Assembly: GCF_011386835.1 (NCBI RefSeq)
Contig: NC_088804.1
Location: 35,389,549 to 35,453,548 of the forward strand
Origin: Chrysemys picta bellii
Lineage: Eukaryota; Chordata; Testudines; Emydidae
Length of the DNA: 64,000 nt
Reading direction: 5' to 3'
Position numbers and translations under genes: made by a program. Below, piece by piece: positions 43,226 to 55,940 of this stretch. The notes beneath the pieces are model-generated. The model had not been told where the DNA came from. It was given only the letters and a program-made list of their open reading frames with translations, and made no database searches. Position 1 is the stretch's first letter. Each line of letters begins with the position of its first letter.

Positions 43226-46200
43226 TATGTTTGGAATGTATTGCTATTTTACTTGGAAGATGAGTTCTCCGTACAGCAAGAAAAACAGATATATTTGAGG
43301 AAAGTCAGATTCTCTTAGTACCTTCTACAGCTATTAGTTATTTTTGGTATCTAACCTGCAGATTTGGTAGAATTCCTTCGGTGTCAAATAATAGTATTTT
43401 GCTAATATGGCTGGCAAATCTGACCTTTGGTTCACAAATACAAATCACAGTGATTTAATCTCATGCTTTTCTGCTTTGTTTTTCATTATAACTGTGATCA
43501 AAATGCTATTTACTATTATCTGAAGACTTTTTTCCCCTGTTACCACAGATACCAGCAGCTTTGCCAGGAGAAAAGTGAATAGCAGATTTCATGGGAGTCG
43601 CTCTCATTTTCTTTGGGAAGTATAGATGTTAGAGATGCGTCCCCAACTAAAGCCTGAGTCCAAATACCCAGGAACTTTGGAAAGTTCAGATCTGAGCCTT
43701 GTGGCTCAAACTCACCTCTTTTATTTTCTACCAAACTATTCCAGTATTTTGGCTGCACCTACAGTAAAGTGGATTTTGCAGCAAGCTCCAGACTTTGTGC
43801 TAAGTCTTGTGACTATACCATTAATGGTTTAAAGTTCTTGAGCTCCTGGAAAGTCAAGAGGACCAATATACTGATTTAGTAATAATTTTCTTGTTGACAT
43901 AGTTGTTGAATATACATTCCTTTTCTTGTGCTGACGTGGGAATATGAGAAAGAAGATTAAACTCTTACGCACCAGATCAGAAAGGAGAAAACAAAGTGGA
44001 ATTGAATGCCCTGTAATTTTGATGAGGCCACTGGCAGGTGGGAAAATAACCCTTTTCATCCTTGCTGGACCTCACTGGTCCACATTGAGATGGGAGTACA
44101 GGACATAGTCTGGCCCTGATGCATGTGAATGAATACAGGTAAATCCCAGTAGGCAGTCTACCTATGTGTTTACATGAACAGATTCATTTCCCTTGTGCTG
44201 GGACTAGATCCAAATCTGAACTAGAGTTTGCAATAAGAAACATCAGTGCGTTATCCCAGCAATTTTATGTGCAAGCATCATTGCACTGAGGGATGATAGA
44301 GGCAGGAAATTTTATCCCTTATAAACTATCTGTTCCCTGGCTTCCAACGTTTATTAACTTCCCAGTGAAGGAATGTACTTTTTTTCACTTCTATATATTA
44401 TGGTTTGGTGTTTTTCATTATCATTTGCTCTATGTATTAATGGACAATATTTATCTCTGCCTGCTGCTTTGAAATCTTTGTGTGCATGGGCATAAATCTC
44501 ACCCTAGCAATGCTTCGGAGAACTTGTTGCAGCTGCAGAGGAAATAATCTCCCTGCAGGGCAGGGCCACAGGGAGTGGAGGAGAGAACAGGAAGGGACAG
44601 GTTGGGGATAGAATAAGAAGCTAAATCAGACTTCATTGAGACGAGTGGTGGAGGTTGCAGCTCCTTTAATGCTGTGTGCCCCCATCTGTCAGTCACTAGC
44701 CAGGGGGTCTCTGGCTTGCTGTGGTGAAACCATCACTAACCCACCCAAGAGACTATCAGGCAGTGGCAGGCTTTGTACCACACACAGCATGTATGATAAG
44801 TAGATATAACCCTGATGGAAGTGAGAAGGTGGGGAAAGGACCAGAGCCAGTTGGGAGATCATAGTCTTTGGGAGGTGGGCTCTCAAGAGAGGAGCAGACC
44901 CAATGGTTACCAGTGAGTGGTGTCAGGTACAGTGGGCATTTTAAGGTGGTTGAGATTGGAAGCAGATTATTTTAGGGTTGTGTAGAGGATCTGGGTCTGA
45001 AGGCCCCATTTGTGTGACCTGGACCCAGTAACTTCACTCGTAAATCAGTCCTTCGCCTAACCCTCTTCCCTTCCTTGGTTGCCATTTCTGAAAGGCCAGC
45101 TTAAAGCTCAAAGAGGAGAAACGGAAAAAGATATCTGGCTTTTGGCAAGCTGAGCACTGTGACTGCCTCTCTTCAAAGCTTTTAGTTTGTCCGGAGTTGA
45201 GCTGTATTAAAAACAAATTACAGTCAAGGCATGCAACTTATAAACTATTAACTTGCTTTTGAGACTGGGTTTTTGCAGAATTTGCTTGTGACTCGTCTGA
45301 TTCATCTTGCCGTGCTAGAGTTTAAGTGCCAATAAAAAAGAGAGAACACAGCAGAGTTCAAATATATTTGACCTTTTCTACTATTGCCAAGAAACAATTG
45401 AAATATTGGTTAGTTACATCGCCGTTTATCCTGTAGCCCGATCTACAAACAAGGCGCCGTTCCTTAGAATTTCTGTCCCGAGAGACTGGGTAGCACGGGG
45501 GACTGGTGATAAGGAAACACTGCCCTGCTTCCACTGCTTTGCACTTTGGATCATCATGCAAACATTCAGATTTGTGTGTTACACCCATTGTGTGTAAATG
45601 ACCCAGCAAACCACAAGGTGGGGAGGAATCAAGTCCACTGACTCTGATTTCTCCAGGTCACTGGTTGGAATGTAGTTCAGGACCACAGTGTCAAAGAGAC
45701 ATTACCAGTTCATGGTTGTGTTTGTGGTGGGTCTTGGTCCATTTGCTAATGGATGGGGACTGGGGAGGGTCTGAATCTCAAATATAATCTCTACCGCAGC
45801 TGGTTTCATGGATCAGTAGTGTCAATACAGAGGCAAAGGCCTTGTCTGTAGCGATTATTCTGTCTATGGAGCGTGTGCTAACTTCACCTATAGGGTTGTG
45901 TGTTAAATGGATGTAAAGGAGTTTTGGGTTGGTAGGACACAAAATGTAACTACAGATCCACCCCTCCCCCCCAGTCTAAACTTGTCTCTTTCCAAGCTCT
46001 TTCATCCTGTTCTAACCTCTTAGAAAGCAGCAGCAAAAGTACACGCAGCACGTCGCTTGCTGCACGCTGCATTTTGTGCCAGGCTAGATGCAGTGTCATG
46101 CAGTGAACTCTCTGTGTATAGAGTGACTTTCCCCTCTCCCTGCACAAAGCCAGAGCATGCTTCCTGTGTCCAAAGGGGATGCGGGCTGTCCCTCCGCCCT

Positions 46201-46599
46201 TCCACAGCCGCTGTTCCAGGCTATGTGCTGAAAGAGAGGCTGCTGCCCTTCTGAGGTTTTAGGTACAGGAGTTGTGTAATTGGGAATCCTTAGCCTCTCC
46301 TTGGCTCAGTCTTCCCTCCGTGTGCTGGCCTATTCGAGGTCAATGCAGAGGGAAAGAAGAGCCCCACCAACTCCGGGGCAGCTAGTCTGCTTATGTGTCT
46401 AGAGGTGAGTGAATTTCACCAACAGCGAATCTGAAACAGTCGGCTTAAATAAGGAGCGTGTGTCCTTTCATTTCCCCCTACCAGTAGTTTGTGGCTTCTC
46501 AACAGTTTGAGCAGGTAGCAATATTAGTGACCAGAAACTAATCCCCCATCCTTTTTATTCTGTTTAGACTCCTTAGAAATGGGATTGATACTGCCAACG
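43226..46599. other. Intronic DNA, no recognised features
   Basis: I see no repeat family, tandem array or exon-like structure in this 3.4 kb. Confidence 0.4.
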
Positions 46600-46830
46600 C
46601 CATTCAATCAAACCCCCCCGCCCCAAAACCACGAGTCAAGCTCCCAAATATCCTGAGATTGGCTTAAAATCATGATCAAATAAAAACTCAGCCACAATTA
46701 ACATGGGGTCCTTTTCTTTGCCTTCTGGGTTTTGCATCTTTAGGGTTCATGGTTTCAAGCTCTTTTCTGTAACTATCACTACCCAGAAACTGTTTTTAAA
46801 AGCTGAGATTCTCACCTCGCCACCATCTCA
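46600..46830. mobile_element. Probable interspersed repeat (AAAATCATGA type)
   Basis: The words TCCTGAGATTGGCTTAAAAT, CATGATCAAATAAAAACTCA, TTTGCCTTCTGGGTTTTGCA and TTTAGGGTTCATGGTTTCAA occur in an order I associate with a common sauropsid repeat. Ends are not defined. Confidence 0.35.
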
Positions 46831-47600
46831 AGCATCGACAACACCCAATCTTACTCAAGAGATCGCCCCTGGACCAAGACCTTTTTCACTTGATAGCAGA
46901 ATGCAGCGTTTCCTTGAGTTGCATCATTTCCCCACGAATCTGAATCGTAAGGCAATGTACGTTTTCCCCGCTGCTTGGAATTTCCAGGTTGTGGGTCAAC
47001 CATTCCTTGTCACCAGCTATAATGTGAAGACTGTGCAGGCTTCCTGGCAGATAGGGTTGGTGTATTGGGACCAAACATTCCTACAGTGTATTAATCTCTG
47101 CAAGCTTCCAAGAGATTTAAATATGAAGGCAGTCAATTCTGATCACTGTACTCCAGGAAGGAAGCACCTCTGCAAACAACTTTAAGTGAAACAATGTTAA
47201 ACGAATCCAATTTTCCCATAAGATTTAATGTAAATGCAGGGGGTTAGGTTCCAAGGAAATTTTTTTCAGGCTGACAAAAGACATTATATACTGTACAGTA
47301 CTGTACTGTAGTTGGGAAGTGCCCCTGGCTTACCCCACACAGGCACAGCCCGCTGCGGACAAGGACGCTAGGAAGCACCTTCGCAGCAGCAGCTTCCCCG
47401 GAGAAGAACAGGTGCCGACTTTGCCCGGGGATGCTCCAGGCCCGCCTCTTCCCATCCCTGCTCCACTCCAGGCCCACCTCTTCCCACCCTCACTCCACCT
47501 CCTCTCTGGAGCACGCTGCATCCCCGCTCCTCCTCCTCTCCCCCGGAAAGTCCCTGGGAGGGAGGGGCAGGAACGGAGACGCGGCACTTCCCCACTCTTC

Positions 47601-47640
47601 TCCCTCCCTCCCTCCCTCCCTCCCTCCCTCCCTCCCTCCC
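47601..47640. repeat. (TCCC)10 microsatellite
   Basis: Ten perfect TCCC units. The run makes overlapping open frames of Pro/Ser/Leu on + and Gly/Arg/Glu on -, which are not genes. Confidence 0.95.
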
Positions 47641-47648
47641 AGCGCTTT

Positions 47649-47737
47649 GCGCTTAGGACTTTCTGGGAGAGAGGGGGAGCAGCGGGGAAGCGCTGCATCT
47701 CCATTCCTCCCCCTCCCTCCCAGAAAGTCCTAAGCGC
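47649..47737. repeat. Inverted repeat with perfect 20-bp arms
   Basis: GCGCTTAGGACTTTCTGGGA (47649-47668) is repeated in inverted orientation at 47718-47737, just right of the TCCC array. Confidence 0.9.
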
Positions 47738-47992
47738 CACCAAACAGCTGTGTGGTAGTGGGGGAAGCTCTGGGAGGGAGGGAGAGGAGGCGGAGAAGAG
47801 GAACTTGTGCAATGCTCCCTTGTAAAGTCGCTGCTCTTCCACAGAATCTTACAAGCAGTGGTCAGAGCAGGCAGCCAAATGATGTTATAAGGGAGCATTG
47901 CACAACTTTAAATGAGCATGTTCCCTAACTGAGCAGCGACGTAACTTTGAAACAACATTAAGCGGGAGGAAGTTAAGTGAGGAGTTACTGTA

Positions 47993-48720
47993 AAGAGAAC
48001 CAGTATGAGAACATCCTAAACTTCTTTTCTCTCTTTATAACCTCATTCGCCTTGAACTGCTTGATTTTTTTGAGTATTTACCGAAGCACTGTCAACATAT
48101 TTTCTTCAGGGTCACAGCGCTAGACAGTCTTTTGCAACACACAGTGTTTACTTCAAAGCTGTTAGTGATTCATTAGCTTACAGTTCCAGAAATCTTTTCC
48201 AAAGGAATCACTCATCTCCCTAGCGTGGCAGAGATATTTTCAGGCCGGCTATGCCTGTCATGGGAATGTTTTGAAACTTGCCTGGCTCACATCATGTGCC
48301 AGTGACAGTGCCGAAGGCTGCCAATTCAATAAAGTGTTGAACATAGATTCCATGGGAGGTGCCCTGCAATATTCATAGACATAAGCAAATAATAGTTCAT
48401 CCAGACTCTTGAAAGACTGACTGTGCTTTGAAAGAATTAGCCTCTCTTTGGCTATAAGGAATATTCACTACTTACTTGACGTTACAGAATGTGACAGTAA
48501 TACATAAGGAGCCACATAGAAATAATTGGCTCCTACATGAGCTGCTTAGGACCATCCCCTTTTACCAATGTGACTTAGCACACTGTAGGCTAATGGTGTG
48601 ATTCTTAAAGGGGCAGCTATAGTCTTGTGGACCCGTCATGCACCAGAACCCCATTTTGCTAGCTGTGGTACAAACTCAGAATGAAAGGGCCTCTGCCCCC
48701 ATGGTGTTTTACATCTTAGA
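47993..48720. other. Intronic DNA, no recognised features
   Basis: Nothing recognisable beyond chance frames. Confidence 0.4.
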
Positions 48721-49331
48721 ATTTGTCTGCACAGTGGGGTAACGTGCCTTACATGAGTGTGAGTTCTAGAGTGAATTAACATTTGGCACATTAATTAGTC
48801 TTTGTAGATCCTGCTGGGGCACAATAAAGATTCCCCAGTGTGCTTTAACCTAGCGCTATTTCAAACAATACTACATTAAAGCACACTAGGGAACCTTTAG
48901 TGCACACCAGCGGGGTCTACATAGACCAACTAAGGTGCAACACATTTGTGAGCTTTAGAAATCACACCCCTGTAGTCATTGCTGGATGAAAGAATTTTGA
49001 GCCCCTTGGCACCATGGAAATTGTGCCCTGACTCCCTTTCCCCCTTCCCTCGGCCACATGAGCGTCATCGCAACCCGGTATACAGTATTGCAGTGCTGCT
49101 CAGGTTTGGCTTGGCCAGCCTGCTGTCAGCGGGATGGCCAGAACAAATTTGAGTGAGCGGCGTTGCGAGTGAGTGGCATTACATGGAGCTGCAGCACCAC
49201 TCAGATTTTTTGTTTCCAGAAGTCGGGGGGGTCCCCTGAGGTGGGGGGGCCCTGTACAAGTGCACTGAGTGCACATTGGTTAATCTAGGCCTGCCTTTAG
49301 TGCACACATTGCTGCTCTGTATAGACAAGCC
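48721..49331. mobile_element. Harbinger-type MITE with a second repeat inside
   Basis: The outer element opens ATTTGTCTGCACAGTGGGGT and closes TGTATAGACAAGC. Its left 260 bp match the MITE at 30480-30728 (AGTGTGCTTTAACCTAGCGC, ACATTAAAGCACACTAGGGA). From about 48985 to 49290 a different sequence is inserted (GGATGAAAGAATTTTGAGCC ... TGAGTGCACATTGGTTAATC), which appears to be another interspersed repeat. Confidence 0.55.
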
Positions 49332-49440
49332 ATAAATATAACTCTCTTGCCTCAATTTCCCCATCTATAAAGTACTTTGAAATCTAATAATGAGAAGTCC
49401 CATAAAGAGTACAAAGTACTATTATAAAGGGCATTAATCT
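49332..49440 (+). mobile_element. SINE 3' fragment
   Basis: TTGCCTCAATTTCCCCATCT, TATAAAGTACTTTGAAATCT and AAAGTACTATTATAAAGGGC match the 3' half of the tRNA-derived SINE. Confidence 0.5.
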
Positions 49441-49597
49441 AGAAAAGTAATTTTCTTGAGTGAGGGGGGGAGCTTGAGGAGGCACAAATCATTTATCTGG
49501 GAGACTGCCATGGAGTTGGGGCTCCCAGGACTCCAAGGGTCCCTGGCTCTGGTGCAGCCCATTAGCCAGCCTGCACCCACGCTCCCAGTAGAGCTGG

Positions 49598-49643
49598 GCA
49601 GAGAACGGCAATTCTGTTTTGCAGAGAACGGCAATTCTGTTTT
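49598..49643. repeat. Tandem duplication of a 23-bp unit
   Basis: GCAGAGAACGGCAATTCTGT plus TTT occurs twice without change, followed by a partial third copy (GCAGAGA). It lies in a possible hAT-like repeat that starts near GAGCTGGGCAGAGAA (49591). Confidence 0.9.
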
Positions 49644-49739
49644 GCAGAGAATTTTCAGCTATTTAGTTTTGGTTCCAAATTGGAGTGAAACCGGTTCATT
49701 GAATTCTTAAAATCTTCTGCAAAATGGAATAGCTGTCCT

Positions 49740-52300
49740 CTGCCTGGCTATAGTCATATCCTTCCCTTTACTGCCACACACATCCCTGCCATGTATCCCT
49801 CACTCAAGTGCTATTCTCCCATATGGTGTGCCCTACGACTGTTCCGTGAAAATATTGTATTACTATAACAGGAAAATTATCTGGTCAAACTAGCTGATGT
49901 GTATCCGAATGCCATTTCTCCTCCATTAGATGTTCCTATATTATATCTCAGATCAAATAATTAATCTGTAGTTGACCACATGGCTAAATGAGCAACTAGA
50001 TTATTGTTTGTAGCGCGGTTCGCGCCAGAGGCTAAACCTAGTAGTTTAAGTAAAGTGCTATAGTCATTTGAATATATTCCATCACACTCATACATGTGAA
50101 GTATCTGAGTAAAGAACAAAGTAATATTGTCCAATTAAAAAGTTACATAATTTAAGCATACATTTGCATTAATGACAACCATATCCATATGTTAGTTCAA
50201 TATTAGCATTTTTTGTCCTTAGGCCTCTTTATATTAGCTAGCATGCAGCATAAAAAGCTGCAAGGCCTTGAATAGGAATGGTGGAGTTTTAAACTTTGCC
50301 ATTAGTTTGACAGAATGTTTTTTAGAACAGTGATGGCAATATGGTTTATTTAAAAATAAACACAAAACGCATATTAGCGTTAAATGGTAGTAATACGTTC
50401 AAGCATTTTATTTACACTTTCTGCTCTTTATGCTTATTCACTTAATGGCAGATAAAATAAAATCCCATTATCTGAGGCGTCCTTATGATTCAATTAAGCT
50501 AGAACCCATTTTGTAAGCCAACTTAGAGCTGAAAGAGAGCAAGTCTACTAGAGCTCTTTAGGGGCCTATGCATCTGTCTGGATGACCTTGCTGTTATAAT
50601 TCTAATAGTAATAAGCAGCAGCCTCATTCAAAATATTCTCTCAAGCACTGACAAGCACAGTTATCCCTGTCTTCAAGGACTTGCAATCTAATTGGCCAGC
50701 CCACACAAAACACACATTGGTTCTGTTATAAGACATGATGGGTTGGTGATTCATATCTGGGTTTCGAAGGAGGAGTGAATTTTGAGGAGGGAAGCATTTG
50801 TGCTTTGATAGCTGATTGGCACAACTGAAAAATAAAGGTGTGGTCAAAAGCATTTAACAGCAGAAGGATAAGACCAGACTGTATTTGCCTCCGATATAGG
50901 ACAGGCATAGCTTAATATGCCAGATACAAAGGGGTTGATCCTTAAACAACTTACATCAGATGGGGATCTGACCCAAAGAGTGCAGGTTGCATGTAACTCA
51001 CCTGTTCTGTTACTAACTTCAAACTTAAACATTATCCATCAAAACATTATTCATCACAAGTCCTTCAGATGAGTTTTGGGCTGAATTATGGTTTTGTTTC
51101 CAAACTGTACGAAAGTCAGGTTCTCGCTCTTTTGACATGATAACCGAGTGAAACCTGGCACTGAGTTTTCATGTTGAGATTTTGGAACCATTTAAATTTG
51201 TCTCTTGGGACAGGTACAAACTCATGTGGTTTGGGATGGAAAAAATGCTCAAATGAGCCCCTGCAAAATGCAGCGGTGGAATTTCTCCTCATGGCAGTAT
51301 GTAGCTGTCTCTGAAGTAACCAGCTTTGTCCTCCAGCATTCAAGTGCTGTAAGTTTTGGGAGCCCCGTGAAAAGTAAAGTCAAAGTGTCATTGATGTTGT
51401 GAACAAGGAACACGGCAAAGTAAATCGAGTATGTGCTTGGAGAAAGGTGTTTACAGGACTGGCGTTTTAGAAATACAAATTAAGGTTCATTGTCAGGTCT
51501 GCTGGCCTTTGATGCTATTTGATGTTATTCAAGAGACAGCACCATTCTGAACCATGTGTCTTGGCTTTTCTGTACTTAGCTTTAGTGTACAGTTTTTTGC
51601 AAGCCAGATCTTGTGATCCTTACTCACATGAGCAGTTCCCCTTATGTGTGAAGTCTCTCAAAGGGATTGCTCATTTGAGACATTGGTCACGTGAGAAAGA
51701 GTTGAAAGGATCTGGGCCTACATGAGCTACATGGCAAGTCACATCTTAGATCCTGGTAGTCCCTATTCCCAGGAGGATACTGATCAGAAAATGTTTAAAA
51801 ACAGATGGAAAGAAAAAGCAAAGTGTCAAAGAAGCAGCAAACCCAAGAGATGCATCGGATACAATATAGCTGTACATAGCATAATTTAGAGCAGACTAGA
51901 AAACTAATTTTTTCACTGTCACTGATCAGTGGTAGAGCACTGCAAGACAGAACTGTGTGAAGAAAGGAGAAAATACACTACACCGATCTACGGAGCAAAG
52001 TTTTTTTTTTTTTTTAATAAAGTGACACGTTCTAATTTAGACCTAATTTTAATTCCTGTTACATTACTTGTAATAATGTCTAAAGTCCTCAGAATTAATT
52101 TGACTGGAAAAATTCCAGAAGGACTTTCAATTTTTCTCATTAAAAACATTATAGATGTCTTAATTAGGCACTGTTATTAATGGTAATATTATTCAATTTA
52201 AAACCACACACTTAAGATGCAGCTACCTCTAGCATGATTAGTTGGAAGAGCTGTGCTGTGCAAGGATGCCCACTAGAATCCTGAACAGTTAAATAACCAT
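49740..52300. other. Intronic DNA with an AT-rich, possibly regulatory block
   Basis: Bases 50030-50520 are AT-rich, free of recognised repeats and dense in homeodomain/POU-like words (CATTTGCATTAATGACAACC, CACTTAATGGCAGATAAAAT, CAATTAAGCTAG). A reversed L3-like fragment lies at 50600-50705. A long T tract lies at about 52003-52015. Confidence 0.35.
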
Positions 52301-52387
52301 GGCCAGATCCTTGGCCTGTGTAAATTACCATAGCACTACTTACTCCAGTGGAGTTATGCTGATATACACCAACTGCGGATTTGGAGT
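52301..52387. mobile_element. Short palindromic MITE (GGCCAGATCC type)
   Basis: The start GGCCAGATCCTTGGCCTGTG and the end AACTGCGGATTTGGAG are imperfect inverted repeats around ACTCCAGTGGAGTTATGC. Same family as 41758-41856. Confidence 0.5.
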
Positions 52388-54645
52388 TATTTATAACTGT
52401 ATCTGGTAGATAGGTGTGTGTGTTGCGGGGTGGGGAAGTGGAGGGTTGATTGCTCAGCGGAGCATAGCTTTGTGAGAGGGCGCAAATACATTTTTAACTC
52501 TTGCAGCTAAGCATTTTCTGAATTTACTATGAAATCAAGTTGGAGCCGGCTTGAGTAGATAATTGGTTTGATGCGCCGCTCTTGCATCAGTTTTACACAG
52601 CATAACTCCATTAACTTCCCTGGAGTTATTCCTGGCTTAGGCACTGATTCAGCAAGCTACCTAAACAAGCGTGTAGACCTGTTGATGCCAATAAATGACT
52701 CCCATTCTTGAAGCTGTATGTGCTTAAGTGTGTTGCGGAATGAGGACCTTATGGCACTGTAAGTGAGAGGAGAATCAGGATCAATATTTCACTTGCTCTC
52801 CTGACAACAGATTTATCAGAACTTTTTCAAATGATTGTGCATCTCCTTTAATGTATGTTTCTTTGTTAGACGCTTGAAAGGAGCCATTCTTCTTTGCTAC
52901 GTTTGTGACTGGCTTCGGCGGCACACACAAATCCAAGACCGTTCTTGTTCTATAATTAGTGGCTGTCACTCCCATTTCATGTTAGTTATGTTTATTGTGC
53001 CTGTGTATGGGAAAGGCTGTTTGCTAGCTTGGCCACTGTCTGGTGCTTTGTGACTTTAATTGGGAGAATCGAACAAAATAGTTTACGATTGTCATTGGGG
53101 TACACAGCTTCATTGTAGAAAGCAAGCTCTCCAATATTCTAAATGATTCACAAAGCGAGGTGCCTAAGTGGAATTGAACGTAATATAGCAATATTTTATA
53201 CATACTGTTACTTAATCATCCTGGCGTTTAGATTCCAAACACCGCTAATGTGATTGAAAACGATAAAATGTCTTCGCTGTGTACATACTCGCTAGCGAGA
53301 AGGGAAAGAGGGACCTTACAAGAACCATTTAAAACCTATAGACTTCCTTTGTCTTGCCGGTAATTTAACCATGTAATGAACAGTCTGCATGTATTCAGGT
53401 TAAGAGGTACAGATGTGCATGAGGCTGCTAGAATAAAAGGCATATGGATCTACAATTTGTATATTGGTAGCACTGAATTCTCAAAATGGGACAGACATTG
53501 CATCTGTTCAGTGGTATAGAATGGCAAGTTATTTGAGGTAGTAGGGTGTGAAGCTTAAAAGGAACTTAATGGCTTTTCCTTTAATAAATCATTGACGATC
53601 GCTGTGTCATCTTTTATTAGCATGTAATTTTGTAAAAGTTAAAATTGAGCATAATGTTGCATATAATTCTAGAACATCTGGTAGCAATATCCAGCAGCAG
53701 CTGTTTAGTACCTGAAATATAAACAAAACATGATTTTATCCATTGCTGTCACTGTTAATTTTCCTGAAAGTACAATGTTATTGGAATAGGTGCACTAGGA
53801 AATGTATCTGGTCATTAGAAAGAATTAAAATAAAATCCATCTCATTCAAGCAGTAGAAACAACGGATCTACAGAAGAGTGGATGAAATTAATAGAGCTGG
53901 TGATGGTACATTCATTCATAAAAAGAAATATTTACAAAAGAATTTCCAGACGATAATATTTAAAGGGTTAGACTACACCAGTGCTTTGGGATTGAAGCAC
54001 TGAAGTGCATCCTATCAATACAGCTCAGGATCGATAAAACTTGTACGCACCTTCCCCCACCTCCCCTTCAGAAGTAATGTAGCCCAGTGCTCTAAATAGA
54101 TGGGGTGCCTGTGTAGAAGGGATATTCCTTAATCATGCTTCTCTCTTTTATGTGTGGGAGGGGAGCAAATATGAGTAAAAAGGATATAGCATCATGGTTT
54201 CTCCAGTTCATACACGTGTGTTGCTCTCATGTTATAGCATCTTCATATCCAAAAGTGAAACAGACCATGGGCTAGATCTGCAGGTGAGCCAGAGCACCTG
54301 GGGAGGAGGAGGGGACATGCGTGATTTTTACCCCACCTTTCCAGTCCCAAATCCTAGGGGAACAGATTAGATCAGCCCTCAGGCTGCCGTAGCTTACATT
54401 GTAGCAGACAGGGGTGCTCAAATACCTGTTCTGCTAGTGGTCATGGCTGGAAAGCTTCGTGTTCTGGCCCTTCCTGCCCCAGAACACCATGTATGCTGGT
54501 GGTGGCTTAGGGCTGGCTACACCTGCTGAGGGTTCTTCTTTGACAGGGGATTCCTCACTTCCTTCCTTTCTTAAGGAAGCCCTAAACTCCCTTTAGGCCA
54601 TCCCAAGGTCTGGCCCAGGATTTGAGAGATTCCATGGCAAATGGT
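52388..54645. other. Intronic DNA, mostly single-copy in appearance
   Basis: A half-palindrome of the 41758 MITE family may lie at 52570-52660. Bases 52790-53400 lack repeats and contain words such as CACAAAGCGAGGTGCCTAAG and CTAATGTGATTGAAAACGAT, a candidate conserved non-coding block. No exon is seen. Confidence 0.35.
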
Positions 54646-54812
54646 CTTGAGGTCTTTAAACCACAATTTGAGGACTTCAATAACTCAGACATAGGTTAGA
54701 GGTTTGTTACAGGAGTGGGTGGGTGAGATTCTGTGGCCTGCATTGTGCAGGAGGTCAGACTAGATGATCATAATGGTCCCTTCTGACCTTAAAGTCTATG
54801 ATTCTATGAAAT
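54646..54812 (+). mobile_element. CR1 LINE 3' end (copy D)
   Basis: It starts GGTCTTTAAACCACAATTTG, continues with AGGACTTCAATAACTCAGAC, GGGTGGGTGAGATTCTGTGG, CAGACTAGATGATCATAATG and CTTCTGACCTTAAAGTCTAT, and ends GATTCTATGA. It is the same subfamily as copy C and better preserved. Confidence 0.9.
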
Positions 54813-55940
54813 GCTTTGGGGGTTGGGCTGGGGGTGCAAGTTAAAATAACTGTTTTTGCTTTACGTGTTTGTATAAAACCAGTTCCTTAAATGAGTCACT
54901 TCAAAGAATAGAGATGAGATCCAAACGGGCTGACGGCATTCGATGAGCTCACTCATGGCAGATCCCGGGCATGCTGAATCAAGGAGAAAATCCCGGTTGG
55001 GAGCAGAATCAGAACCAGGAACAGAGCAGAAGGGGACTGACAATCAAAGTGTTGTGAGGACAGCTCTTCTTCTCCCTCCTGCCACACCCCTTTCTGGATT
55101 CCTCCGGGGCATGAATTCTGGTTGGGAGCCAATAATTTATCAATCAAGTGATGTGCTCCTGTTTAAACAGCCCAGGCCTGCACTGAGTAATATCTGACTT
55201 CAACGATGGATTAAAGTTGATGCTTTTTGACACATGAATAGAAAAGAATTTCCTCACTCTGTAGTTACTATAAGGAATCTTGATGACAGCTGTGACCATG
55301 TCTATTTTTGATGCCTAATAAGGAAACCAGAGGCCCCTTTTTGAAACCGGGAGTACAATGAGGTTTATTTCTATATCTGGGGTGCAGCCCTCGTTTCCTT
55401 TTGATGTCTGTTTCCAACAATGACTAAAAGTCGCTCCCCCGGCATTCTGATCGGTGCCCACCATGAGCTAAATATATTTGTCACAGAGAAAGTGGTTCTA
55501 TGGCTGGGCAGACACCCTTTCTGATTTATCTTGGGCACGTTTAACTAGAAACACTGCTTTTTCTCACTCTGTATTACTGTGAAATTACATTTTTATGGAA
55601 AATCCAAGCCATCTACCTGTAAGTTGATTTCCAAGCTGAATGCAGTATAGCGTTCAAGTGCAAATATTTTACAGGAACCAGAGATTCAGGCAGAAGGATG
55701 CTAAATAACAATTTCATATTGGTCATATTGCAAACAGATGGTGAAATCCTTGCTCTGTTGAAATTGATGGTAAAAATCCCTCTGACTTCCGAGGGGCCAG
55801 GATTACACTCTTTGTGTGTAATTAAGATTTCCACATTTTAATTATTTTATTACTGACATCTTACCTAATTATATAAAGATTTTACATTTACGTTGTATCT
55901 TTCATTCTGAAGGATCCCAAAGTACTATACGACCTATGGC
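54813..55940. other. Intronic DNA, no recognised features
   Basis: A weak palindromic scrap may lie at 55745-55815 (TTGAAATTGATGG ... CTGACTTCCGAGG). Nothing else is recognised. Confidence 0.35.

Larger units (their letters stand above)
47185..47992. mobile_element. Probable DNA-transposon remnant
   Basis: The left part has AAGTGAAACAATGTTAAACG and GGGGGTTAGGTTCCAAGGAA. The right part has GGGAGCATTGCACAACTTTA, AACATTAAGCGGGAGGAAGT and the end AAGTGAGGAGTTACTGTA. These belong to a known-looking sauropsid DNA element, with the middle replaced by a GC-rich, low-complexity block (47320-47830). Superfamily uncertain. Confidence 0.35.

Noticed and set aside
46703..47185. 160-codon open frame on +
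   Set aside because: It overlaps known-looking repeat sequence at both ends, has no domain or splice context, and reads as low-information sequence.
47319..47842. Overlapping 168- and 170-codon frames on both strands
   Set aside because: They are created by the TCCC array and GC-rich low-complexity DNA. Both strands are open at once, as expected for such repeats.
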